Assembly: GCA_030654075.1 (NCBI GenBank)
Contig: JAURYB010000056.1
Span: forward strand, 1-64,000
Length of the DNA: 64,000 bases
From: Bacteroidales bacterium
GTDB lineage: Bacteria > Bacteroidota > Bacteroidia > Bacteroidales > UBA4417
Direction: 5' to 3'
Shown here piece after piece: positions 48,141 to 56,237 of this stretch (positions within the stretch are counted from its first letter, which is position 1; each line of letters begins with the position of its first letter). The position numbers and the translations under genes were made by a program. The notes under the pieces were generated by a model that was given only the letters and a program-made list of their open reading frames with translations, did no database searches and was not told the DNA's origin.

Positions 48141-50273
48141 TTATTTTATTAAAATCATTTTCTTTGTTTCAACCAACCCATTTACCAGCACCTGATAGAA
48201 ATAAACCCCTGCCGGCAGGTTTAATGCATTAAAAGCCACCCTGTATTCCCCCTGCGTTTTGATCTCATCCACTAATGTTGCCAATACATGCCCTTTCAGG
48301 TCAAAAACGGAGAGTTTCACCAGCCCGGCTTTAAAAACCTGGTATTTTATTTCGGTACCAGCTGAAAAAGGGTTGGGGAAAACAGTACTGAACTGACCGG
48401 TTTGTGGTTGCGGTAATAGAAGCGGGTCTTCAATCCCAACGATATTACTTACTCCATAACCCAGTATACAGCCCACATCCCCAAAAATAAATCCGGTGGC
48501 TGAATCAGCGAAAAACACTGCATTCAGCTCCGTTTGTGCAGGCGATTGCTGCTCTTTCCAGGTTTCTCCTCCATCATTTGTTTGAATTATTACTCCATAT
48601 TTACCACTTACAAATCCTTTTACGGGACTAACAAAGCAGATTGAATTTAAATCCTGAACGGTGCCACTGTTTAGGAAACTCCAACTGCTTCCGCCATTGA
48701 TGGTTTTCATCATCAAACCGGCATTTCCGGCCATATAGCCGGTATCAGTATTTGTAAAGAAAATGGTATTGATATCGTTGGAAGTTCCTGATGCAACGGG
48801 GCTCCAGGTGTTGCCTCCGTTGGTGGTACGAAGAATGGTTCCTTTCGAACCCGCCACAAAACCGCTTGTGGCATTTTGAAACCATAGTGCCCAGAAGTAT
48901 TCCAATGATCCGCTTGGAAGTTTTATCCAACTGGCGCCGCCATCGGTGGTTTTCATTATCCTGCCGCTACCACCGGCAGCAAAGGCAATGGATTGATCAA
49001 TGGCTTGTATCCCGAATAGGAAATCGTTGGTAGTCATTGAAAACATCTGCCAGGTAGCTCCGCCGTCCTGAGTTTTTAAAACGCGTCCGCGCTCCCCGGC
49101 TATATAACCATGTGTAGAATCACTAAATGAAACCGAATACCACGAAAACTCCTCTCCCATACCAATATCAGCCATCTGCCAGTGTTGCCCTTTATCGGAT
49201 GATTTTATAACCAGCCCGTTATTTCCTACTCCAATCCCTTTAACTTTGGTTGTAAAACATCCGGCAAACAGGCTTTCCCAGATTTCCCCTGATATTTTCA
49301 CCCAATTAGCTCCTCCATCGGCCGAGCGGATAATGATCCCATATTCGCATACAGCAATAACATTCGATTCGTCAATTGCAACAACCGATAATATATGCCG
49401 GTAGTCGTTTAACCCGGTAGTAAGCAGCTGCCAGCTTGCACCGCCGTCAGTTGTTTTATAGATCTTACCTTTTCTGCATGAAGCAAAACCGGTAGTTGAA
49501 TTTATAAATGAAACAGAATACGTGTATTCCCAGGGCGCTGATTGAAGATTTTGCCATGTTGCCCCACCATCTGTAGTTTTTAAAATTCCCCCGCCTACAG
49601 GAAACCAACCTCCCGAAAGATATCCGGTATTTGAATCGGGGAAACTCATGCCAGCAAGGGTGTTATCTGTGCCTGTATTTATATAATCCCAAGTTACACC
49701 GGCATTGGTGGTTTTATAAAACTCGCCCCAGTCGCCTGAAATAAATGCGGTATTCGGATCAACAAAATCAATAGCAAATAAAGTACGGGAGGTGTCCAGA
49801 TACGATTTTTGCCACGAAGCTCCCCCATCGATGGTTTTCAGTACGATGCCGCTGTCGCCGATTGCTAAACCTTTCATATTATCCTGGAAGTAAACATCAG
49901 TCAGAATCTTGTCGGTTCCCGAATTGAGTACCGTCCAATTGCTTCCCCCATTGGTTGTCTTCAGTAAAGTGCCTCCCTGTCCAACAGCAAAGCCCGAATT
50001 TGAATCAATAAAAAAAACCGACCAGAGATATTCCTGAACTCCGGTTTGCTGCACTTGCCAGGTGTGCCCTCCATCGATTGTCTTAATAACAGTGCCGTGT
50101 TCGCCTGCGGCAAAACCAACCAATGCGTTAATAAAAAAGACCGACCTCAATGTGTTTCCTTGCGGGTTAGGATTCAACCAATTCCAATTGGCTTGCTGGG
50201 AATTTACAATAAGAGAGCTGGAAAGCAGAATGGCCACAACGAGAATTTTTAGATAATTCGCGGGAATTTTCAT
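48141..50273 (-). CDS. T9SS-exported Ycf48-like beta-propeller protein (13 repeats)
   Basis: This 710-aa protein has a signal peptide (MKIPANYLKILVVAILLSSS...), related to those of its downstream-numbered neighbours. After WNWLNPNPQGNTLRSVFF come thirteen Ycf48-like repeats, such as GFAAGEHGTVIKTIDGGHTW and GFVAGSKGTILRTTNGGNTW. The T9SS domain (FPNPFSAGTEIKYQVFKAG ... VFDLKGHVLATLVDEIKTQG ... GVYFYQVLVNGLVETKKM) is only moderately like the neighbouring ones. It lies 25 bp after the beta-helix gene at 50299, so it is probably in the same transcript. Ycf48 in cyanobacteria helps assemble photosystem II, but here only the fold is shared; the role is unknown. Confidence 0.83.
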   Translation of the reverse strand: MKIPANYLKILVVAILLSSSLIVNSQQANWNWLNPNPQGNTLRSVFFINALVGFAAGEHGTVIKTIDGGHTWQVQQTGVQEYLWSVFFIDSNSGFAVGQGGTLLKTTNGGSNWTVLNSGTDKILTDVYFQDNMKGLAIGDSGIVLKTIDGGASWQKSYLDTSRTLFAIDFVDPNTAFISGDWGEFYKTTNAGVTWDYINTGTDNTLAGMSFPDSNTGYLSGGWFPVGGGILKTTDGGATWQNLQSAPWEYTYSVSFINSTTGFASCRKGKIYKTTDGGASWQLLTTGLNDYRHILSVVAIDESNVIAVCEYGIIIRSADGGANWVKISGEIWESLFAGCFTTKVKGIGVGNNGLVIKSSDKGQHWQMADIGMGEEFSWYSVSFSDSTHGYIAGERGRVLKTQDGGATWQMFSMTTNDFLFGIQAIDQSIAFAAGGSGRIMKTTDGGASWIKLPSGSLEYFWALWFQNATSGFVAGSKGTILRTTNGGNTWSPVASGTSNDINTIFFTNTDTGYMAGNAGLMMKTINGGSSWSFLNSGTVQDLNSICFVSPVKGFVSGKYGVIIQTNDGGETWKEQQSPAQTELNAVFFADSATGFIFGDVGCILGYGVSNIVGIEDPLLLPQPQTGQFSTVFPNPFSAGTEIKYQVFKAGLVKLSVFDLKGHVLATLVDEIKTQGEYRVAFNALNLPAGVYFYQVLVNGLVETKKMILIK

Positions 50274-50298
50274 AACATTAGCCTTTAAAGTGAATAAA

Positions 50299-51945
50299 CT
50301 ATTTCAGATATACCATTTTCTTTGTTTCAACTTTCCTGTTTGCCCGAAGTTGATAAAAATATACACCAGCAGGCAACCCTGTCGCATCAAATTTTACTTT
50401 GTGCTCTCCCTTCGCCTGTTCGCTATCCACGAGCATTTTCACTTCGCGGCCTGTAAAATCATAAACTTTTAAAATGACATGGGCATCTTTGGGCAGTTGC
50501 CAGATGATAGTTGTGGATTCGGTGAAAGGGTTGGGGTAACTTTGGTATAGTTGGTATTTTTGAAGGGTTAAATCGAAATTATATTTATCTTCAACTCCGG
50601 TTATAGGACCAATGGGTAAGCAACCCGGTCCGCCATAAATACCAATATCATTTCGGAGGAGTCCTTTGGATGGCCATTTTGCTAATCCCGGATTAGCAGG
50701 ATTTTCATTATCATTATAGATAGCATCCGGGTCACCTGCATCGATGCAGGGAGAACTATCGGCTAATAAAAACAGATATTCATTCTGAGAAGTGGAATCA
50801 GGATTATGATCAATATTGTTTTCATAACTACCACTATAAGTAAAATAGGTTCCACCGCCATACCAAAGGCCAAAAGCATCAGATCCACCTTCAATGTCAC
50901 AATAATAAAAATGCGGATCAGAATTTTCCGAAAAAAGATGAACCTGGGATCCATTCGTAAATCCTGTATTCCACCAGATAATTGTATTTCTGAAAACCGG
51001 GCTTGAATTCACTTCGCAATCAATGCCTCCTCCCATTGGAGCCGAATTGTAAACTATTGTATTGTTAATAAATATCGGGTTACAATTAGCCTCCAGATCC
51101 ACACCTCCGCCTTCCTGGTCTGCGGTATTTTTATATATTAAATTATTTCTTATCAATGGATTACAATTTGTTATCATTTGAATTCCAGCGCCATATTTGG
51201 CAGAATTTTTTACAATGATATTTTCAATTATATTTGGATCAGCGCCATTGCTCAAGCCCAAACCACCACCAGAACTCAGAGCTACATTATTCTCAATTTT
51301 GTTATTTATTATTTGCGGATCACAGGAAGATACAGCAATTCCACCGCAGGCGAAACCGGCACCATTTTGATAAATAGTGTTACCCTTAACGATTATAGCA
51401 GAATTTGAAATTGCAATACCGCCGCCGGCATAAGCTGCGAAGCTATGAGAGATAAGCGAGTTTGAGATAACCAAATTGTCATAACTTTCTACTGCAATAG
51501 CACCGCCATTATTATAAGGTGAACCTCCTACCGCTTTTCCCCACTCCAGGCGGCAGAAACTAATCCTGGAAGTATCATCGCCGGGAGTTGAATTACCAAA
51601 CCTCATACCATGCCAGCCTCCATAAGGTACTGATAAATTCCGAAATCCGGTTGTGTCATCAATCGTAAAACGGATAGAATCATTCCTTGTGCCAACTGCC
51701 AGTAGCTGACCCTGAACATTGAATTTGTAATGATCCTGAAACTCAACTAAAACACCAGGTTCAACAGTTAAAGATTGCCCTGATGAAATCGAAATGTCGC
51801 CTTCAATTAAGTAGGGAGAACCTGCGCGTGTCCAGGTGCCGCTTACATTTCCTGTTAAGATATGCGTTTGAGCGAATGATATAGCTCCTAATAAAAACAT
51901 AAAGCCAAACATCAGTCCTTTGAGATAAATCCTGATCGTTTTCAT
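50299..51945 (-). CDS. T9SS-exported right-handed parallel beta-helix protein
   Basis: This 548-aa protein has a signal peptide (MKTIRIYLKGLMFGFMFLLG, ending ISFAQ) and a beta-helix of stacked short strands. The helix has Asn ladders and repeats such as NNKIENNVALSSGGGLGLS, NIIENIIVKNSAKYGAGIQM and NTIVYNSAPMGGGIDCEVN. PCIDAGDPDAIYNDNENPAN near residue 405 is the usual end of this class. No catalytic residues were recognised. The sorting domain (YPNPFTESTTIIWQLPKD ... GREVKMLVDSEQAKGEHKV ... GVYFYQLRANRKVETKKM) is nearly identical at the DNA level to that of the Ycf48-like gene at 54119, although the rest of the two proteins is unrelated. Probably surface-exposed; role unknown. Confidence 0.83.
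   Translation of the reverse strand: MKTIRIYLKGLMFGFMFLLGAISFAQTHILTGNVSGTWTRAGSPYLIEGDISISSGQSLTVEPGVLVEFQDHYKFNVQGQLLAVGTRNDSIRFTIDDTTGFRNLSVPYGGWHGMRFGNSTPGDDTSRISFCRLEWGKAVGGSPYNNGGAIAVESYDNLVISNSLISHSFAAYAGGGIAISNSAIIVKGNTIYQNGAGFACGGIAVSSCDPQIINNKIENNVALSSGGGLGLSNGADPNIIENIIVKNSAKYGAGIQMITNCNPLIRNNLIYKNTADQEGGGVDLEANCNPIFINNTIVYNSAPMGGGIDCEVNSSPVFRNTIIWWNTGFTNGSQVHLFSENSDPHFYYCDIEGGSDAFGLWYGGGTYFTYSGSYENNIDHNPDSTSQNEYLFLLADSSPCIDAGDPDAIYNDNENPANPGLAKWPSKGLLRNDIGIYGGPGCLPIGPITGVEDKYNFDLTLQKYQLYQSYPNPFTESTTIIWQLPKDAHVILKVYDFTGREVKMLVDSEQAKGEHKVKFDATGLPAGVYFYQLRANRKVETKKMVYLK
50336..50460 (-). repeat. near-identical sorting-domain DNA, copy A (partner 54156-54280)
   Basis: These 125 nt within the beta-helix gene and the 125 nt at 54156-54280 within a Ycf48-like gene differ at only one position (A at 50368, G at 54188). 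The block encodes the middle of the T9SS domain, from the FTGREVKMLV region to GVYFYQLRAN. Confidence 0.9.
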
Positions 51946-51960
51946 GACATTGGTTTTTAT

Positions 51961-51974
51961 CCCGATATTTCGGG
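51961..51974. repeat. small palindrome between two T9SS genes
   Basis: CCCGATATTTCGGG has 5-bp arms and lies in the 39-bp gap 51946-51984. It may be a small intergenic repeat. It has no T-run and is not a plausible terminator. Confidence 0.4.
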
Positions 51975-51984
51975 GTGGAAAAAT

Positions 51985-54093
51985 TTATTTAATAAGCACC
52001 ATTTTCGTAGTTTCACTTATTCCATTTATGCGAAGCTGGTAAAAATAAACCCCGGCCGGCAGCCCTTTTGCATCAAAGTCTACTTTGTGCTCGCCCTTCG
52101 CCTGCTCACAATCCACAAGGGTTCCCACTTCACAACCGGTAAAATCATAAACTTTTATAACGACATGAGCTTTTTGGTGCAGTTGCCAGGAGATGGTGGT
52201 GGTTTCGGTGAATGGATTGGGATAATTCTGGCGAAGCCTGTAGTTTTTATCTGGATTTATGTTCTCCGGGATAAAGGTTACTCCGCCATCGGTTGTTTTA
52301 AGTATGGTTCCTGAATAACCGACAGCCCAACCCAGGCTTGGACTCGCAAAATAAACATCAATAAGGTAGTTGTTGGTGCAGGTGGTTCGGGTGGTCCAGT
52401 TGCCGCCTCCGTCAGAGGTAATAAAGGTATTTCCCGACTGTCCACAGATCCATCCGTTGTTAGAATCAGTAAAGTGGATTCCGAAAAGAGCAGCGGTTGA
52501 CCCGATGTTTTTGATGGTCCAGTTGTTCCCGCTATCAGTAGTATAAAGCAGGGTACCGGCTAATCCGGCAATCCATCCTGTTGAGGCATTGATAAAATAC
52601 ATCCGGTTCAGGTCAACGTTTATCGGGCTGACCTGGCTCGTCCAGGTGGTGCCGCCATCAATGGTTTTAAGTATCGCGCCTCCTCTTCCGATTGCCAAAC
52701 CTGTATTTTCATTAAAAAAGCAGACATCGAAAAGGTTTGAACTGACCCCGCTGGTCTGGCTTGACCAATAAGTACCTCCATCAGTCGTTGCTACAATGGT
52801 GCCGCTGTTTCCTACCGCCCAGCCTTTTTGGTTATTAATAAAACAGATCTTGTTCAATCTTGATGTTGTACCGCTCGCCTGCTGGAGCCAGCTGGTTCCG
52901 CCGTCCGAAGTTTTCATAATCATGCCGTCAGAGACGCATATCCAGCCGGTATTGACATCAAGCATGCTGATGGAATTGACGGAGCTATAGGTAGTCAATG
53001 ATTGATTTATCCAGGTGGCACCCCCGTCGGAGGTTTTAAAAATACCGCCAAGCTGTCCTACCACCCAGCCATGAATGGAATCAAGGAAATGCATGTCCTT
53101 CAGGTCATTTAAGAAACCGGAAGTTGATAAATTCCAGTTGGTGCCCTTATCGCTTGATTTCAGGATCAATCCTCCCTGGCCAGTGCAAAAGGCGAGTCCA
53201 TTGCCTGCATATGACACCGACCTGAGCGTTTTCTGAGTAGGATCGGGGCTGAAAGAATCATCCCAGGTAGTGCCACCATCGCTTGTTTTCAGGATCAATC
53301 CCTGAAATCCGGCGACCAATCCATTTTCAGAGTCACGGAAACTTACAGAGTATAAATCCAGTATGGTGCCCGATTGTTTTGCAATCCAATCCAATCCCCC
53401 ATTGGTTGTTTTCAGGATTGTTCCATCATCACCGGCAATCCAGCCGGTTTGCTCATTGATGAAGGTGATTGAATTTAACAACTTGACAACCGGGCTTGAT
53501 TGCATTTGCCAGGTTTCACCGCCGTCAAAAGTGTTGATAATTGTTCCATACGAACCGCATGCCCAGCCATGCAATGAATCGGTAAAGCAGACCGATGTCA
53601 ATATTTGTGTGGTTCCGCTGGTTTTCGGAATCCATTTAGCACCGCCATCGGTTGTTTTAATGATAGTGCCTCCACCTCCAACTGCCCAGCCCAGTTTACG
53701 GTTTAGTAAGAATATTGCGGTCAGGCCGGAAAAGGTGCCGCTGGTTTGCTGAATCCAGGTTAACCCGCCATCTGTCGTATTGAGGATTCTGCCATCCAAC
53801 CCGGCCAGCCAGCCGTTATCAGCATTAGTAAAAAAGACGCTTAAGTAGTAATCGGACTGATTTATTGTTTTATTGATCCAATTAGTACCTCCATCATGGG
53901 TCATTAAAAATGTTCCCTGGTATCCTGCCGCAAACGCATGGTTTTCATCCAATGCATGTATCGAGTACAAATCATTTCCCTGTGGAAGCGGATTCTGCCA
54001 TATCCAATCGGATTGCTGGGGAGATGCCAATAAAGGAAAGAAAAACAAAATGGCCATCACCAGGCCCTTTAAATAATTCGCTGGAGTTTTCAT
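51985..54093 (-). CDS. T9SS-exported Ycf48-like beta-propeller protein (about 14 repeats)
   Basis: This 702-aa protein has a signal peptide (MKTPANYLKGLVMAILFFFP...ASPQ) followed by SDWIWQNPLPQGNDLYSIHA. About fourteen Ycf48-like repeats follow, for example GWAVGGGGTIIKTTDGGAKW and GLAIGRGGAILKTIDGGTTW. The sorting domain reads YPNPFTETTTISWQLHQKAH ... DFTGCEVGTLVDCEQAKG ... GVYFYQLRINGISETTKM. The usual Arg of the GREV motif is Cys here (GCEV), and TKMVLIK replaces the common KKM ending. The gene starts with the context TGTCATG, shared with several neighbours. It is probably surface-exposed; role unknown. Confidence 0.83.
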   Translation of the reverse strand: MKTPANYLKGLVMAILFFFPLLASPQQSDWIWQNPLPQGNDLYSIHALDENHAFAAGYQGTFLMTHDGGTNWINKTINQSDYYLSVFFTNADNGWLAGLDGRILNTTDGGLTWIQQTSGTFSGLTAIFLLNRKLGWAVGGGGTIIKTTDGGAKWIPKTSGTTQILTSVCFTDSLHGWACGSYGTIINTFDGGETWQMQSSPVVKLLNSITFINEQTGWIAGDDGTILKTTNGGLDWIAKQSGTILDLYSVSFRDSENGLVAGFQGLILKTSDGGTTWDDSFSPDPTQKTLRSVSYAGNGLAFCTGQGGLILKSSDKGTNWNLSTSGFLNDLKDMHFLDSIHGWVVGQLGGIFKTSDGGATWINQSLTTYSSVNSISMLDVNTGWICVSDGMIMKTSDGGTSWLQQASGTTSRLNKICFINNQKGWAVGNSGTIVATTDGGTYWSSQTSGVSSNLFDVCFFNENTGLAIGRGGAILKTIDGGTTWTSQVSPINVDLNRMYFINASTGWIAGLAGTLLYTTDSGNNWTIKNIGSTAALFGIHFTDSNNGWICGQSGNTFITSDGGGNWTTRTTCTNNYLIDVYFASPSLGWAVGYSGTILKTTDGGVTFIPENINPDKNYRLRQNYPNPFTETTTISWQLHQKAHVVIKVYDFTGCEVGTLVDCEQAKGEHKVDFDAKGLPAGVYFYQLRINGISETTKMVLIK

Positions 54094-54118
54094 GACAGTT
54101 GTTTTTAAACTGGATAAA

Positions 54119-56212
54119 TTATCTATAATTTATCATTCTCTTTGTTTCAATTTTGCTGTTTGCCCGAAGTTGATAAAAATATACACCGGCAGGCAACCCT
54201 GTCGCATCAAATTTTACTTTGTGCTCTCCCTTCGCCTGTTCGCTATCCACGAGCATTTTCACTTCGCGGCCTGTAAAATCGTAAACTTTTAGGACAATAT
54301 GGGCATCTTGTGGTAGTTGCCAGGAAATGGTAGTGGCAGTGTTAAACGGGTTTGGAAAGTTTTGGCAAAAAATAAAATCATTTGGAATTAAAGTAACTTT
54401 TTTATCATCGACAGAAGTAACTGAACCCTCATTTATCCTTATAATTCTGCCTTCGTTACCGATTGCATACCCATTATTCTCATTGCTAAAACAGAGCTCG
54501 TTGATAGAGCTGGTTAAAAATAGCTGAGTTGACCAGGTTATCCCGCCATCGGTTGTGTGAGCAACTTTAGAGTTGCCAATTACATATCCTGAATTTTCGG
54601 TACTAAAAAATATTTCCCCTGAAAAGCCAATAGTTGATAAAACAGTCCAATCAGTTCCACCATTAGTCGATTTTAGGACTTTTTTATCCGAACTAATAAA
54701 AAGTGTGTCTCGGGATAAGAAACATACGTCCACAACACTGAAATCTTGTGTGATATTTTGCCAGCTCATACATCCATCAGTAGTTTTATAAATTCGGTAT
54801 TCATCTCTTACATACCCGGTTAAACTATCGGAGAAATACATATCTTTAATATCATTACTGCCCGGACTGGTTATTGAATTCCATTTCGCCCCACCGTTAG
54901 TTGTTTTAATAAGCGCGCCAAAACTTCCACCAGCAAATCCTTTGTTTTTATCAATAAAATAAATTGAGAAGAGTTGATTCGGAATACCGGCATTTTGAGT
55001 CGACCATGTGCTTCCGCTATCGGCTGTGAATCCGATAAAAGGGCCATTGCCGGCAATATATCCGGTATCAGCATTGAAAAAGTGAGCAGAATAAATTGTT
55101 GGATTACCAGGAATTACAGTCCGGAGCCATGTGTTACCTTGATTGTTAGTTCTTAAAATTACACCTGATGAACCAACTATTATCCCGTAGTCGGGATTAA
55201 AAAAAGTTATATCGTTTAAGTCGGCGGTGGTAAGATTTTGATAAAGGTCTGCCCAATCAGTTCCACCGTTCATTGTTTTATATATCTTTCCCTGTTCGCC
55301 AACAGCAAATAATGTATCGTGATTCAGTGCACAGATTCCATACAGTTCGGCATATTTATTCATCGAAACATTATTCCAAACCATTCCGCAATCCGTGGTA
55401 ACCAATACTAATGCATGTCCCTGATTATCTTTTCCAACAGCATAAGCGCTGGTATCGTTTGTGGTTTTCACGCAATTTAAGTAATACCATGCACTATTAT
55501 TTGTTCGAATCCAGTTTTCGCCGCCGTTGGTAGTGGTTAATATCATTTCGCTTGCAACAATATAACCGGTATCCGGATTCGCAAAGTGAACTGAATTAAG
55601 CCAGGATGTAGTACCTGAATTCTGCAAAATCCAGTTAGTTCCACCATCAATAGTTTTGATGATTTTACCGTCTATTCCAACAGCATAACCAATGTTTTCA
55701 TTCACAAAGCTGATATCATTCGCCCAAAAATTAAAACTCAAGGTTTGTTGTGACCAGTTTTGCCCGCCATCCGTTGTTTTAAAAACAAGATCCTTTGGCC
55801 CGGTAACGTATCCAATATTTTCGGTCATAAACGAAGTGTACACATAATCATTTGTTGGTAGAGTGAGCTGATTCCACGATTGACCTGAATCAGTTGTTTT
55901 GATGAGCTTTCCGGAATATCCGCCTATGTATCCTACATCAGTTGTTGGAAATTCGATTGAATAAACAGGAGTAGTAATACCCAGATTAACAATCTGCCAT
56001 GTTACGCCGCCGTTTGTTGTTTTAATCAGTGTACCTTCCTGTCCGACAGCAAAACCGTTGTTTATGTCAATAAAAGAAACGTCCATAAGTGTATTCCCTT
56101 GAGGATATGGATTTTGCCAATACCAGCCTGATTGCTGAGATGAAGACAAAAAAGGGAAGGAAAACAGAAAAACCATTAACAGGCTTTTAAAATAATTTTT
56201 GGAAGATTTCAT
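54119..56212 (-). CDS. T9SS-exported Ycf48-like beta-propeller protein (13-14 repeats)
   Basis: This 697-aa protein has a signal peptide (MKSSKNYFKSLLMVFLFSFP...SSSQ) and SGWYWQNPYPQGNTLMDVSF. Thirteen to fourteen Ycf48-like repeats follow, some degenerate (LFISSDKKVLKSTNGGTDW, GYVRDEYRIYKTTDGCMSW). The T9SS domain is FPNPFNTATTISWQLPQDAH ... GREVKMLVDSEQAKGEHKV ... GVYFYQLRANSKIETKRM. Its coding DNA matches that of the unrelated beta-helix gene at 50299 over 125 nt with one difference. The last residues, MINYR, are unusual for this block, where most copies end in a basic residue after a hydrophobic pair. The role is unknown. Confidence 0.83.
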   Translation of the reverse strand: MKSSKNYFKSLLMVFLFSFPFLSSSQQSGWYWQNPYPQGNTLMDVSFIDINNGFAVGQEGTLIKTTNGGVTWQIVNLGITTPVYSIEFPTTDVGYIGGYSGKLIKTTDSGQSWNQLTLPTNDYVYTSFMTENIGYVTGPKDLVFKTTDGGQNWSQQTLSFNFWANDISFVNENIGYAVGIDGKIIKTIDGGTNWILQNSGTTSWLNSVHFANPDTGYIVASEMILTTTNGGENWIRTNNSAWYYLNCVKTTNDTSAYAVGKDNQGHALVLVTTDCGMVWNNVSMNKYAELYGICALNHDTLFAVGEQGKIYKTMNGGTDWADLYQNLTTADLNDITFFNPDYGIIVGSSGVILRTNNQGNTWLRTVIPGNPTIYSAHFFNADTGYIAGNGPFIGFTADSGSTWSTQNAGIPNQLFSIYFIDKNKGFAGGSFGALIKTTNGGAKWNSITSPGSNDIKDMYFSDSLTGYVRDEYRIYKTTDGCMSWQNITQDFSVVDVCFLSRDTLFISSDKKVLKSTNGGTDWTVLSTIGFSGEIFFSTENSGYVIGNSKVAHTTDGGITWSTQLFLTSSINELCFSNENNGYAIGNEGRIIRINEGSVTSVDDKKVTLIPNDFIFCQNFPNPFNTATTISWQLPQDAHIVLKVYDFTGREVKMLVDSEQAKGEHKVKFDATGLPAGVYFYQLRANSKIETKRMINYR
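54156..54280 (-). repeat. near-identical sorting-domain DNA, copy B (partner 50336-50460)
   Basis: This is the 124/125-nt match to the sorting domain of the beta-helix gene at 50299. Outside the block the similarity falls quickly: downstream of it, towards the coding middle, several changes occur within 40 nt. Confidence 0.9.
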
Positions 56213-56237
56213 ATCCAGGGTTTAAGGTATGTATGAA

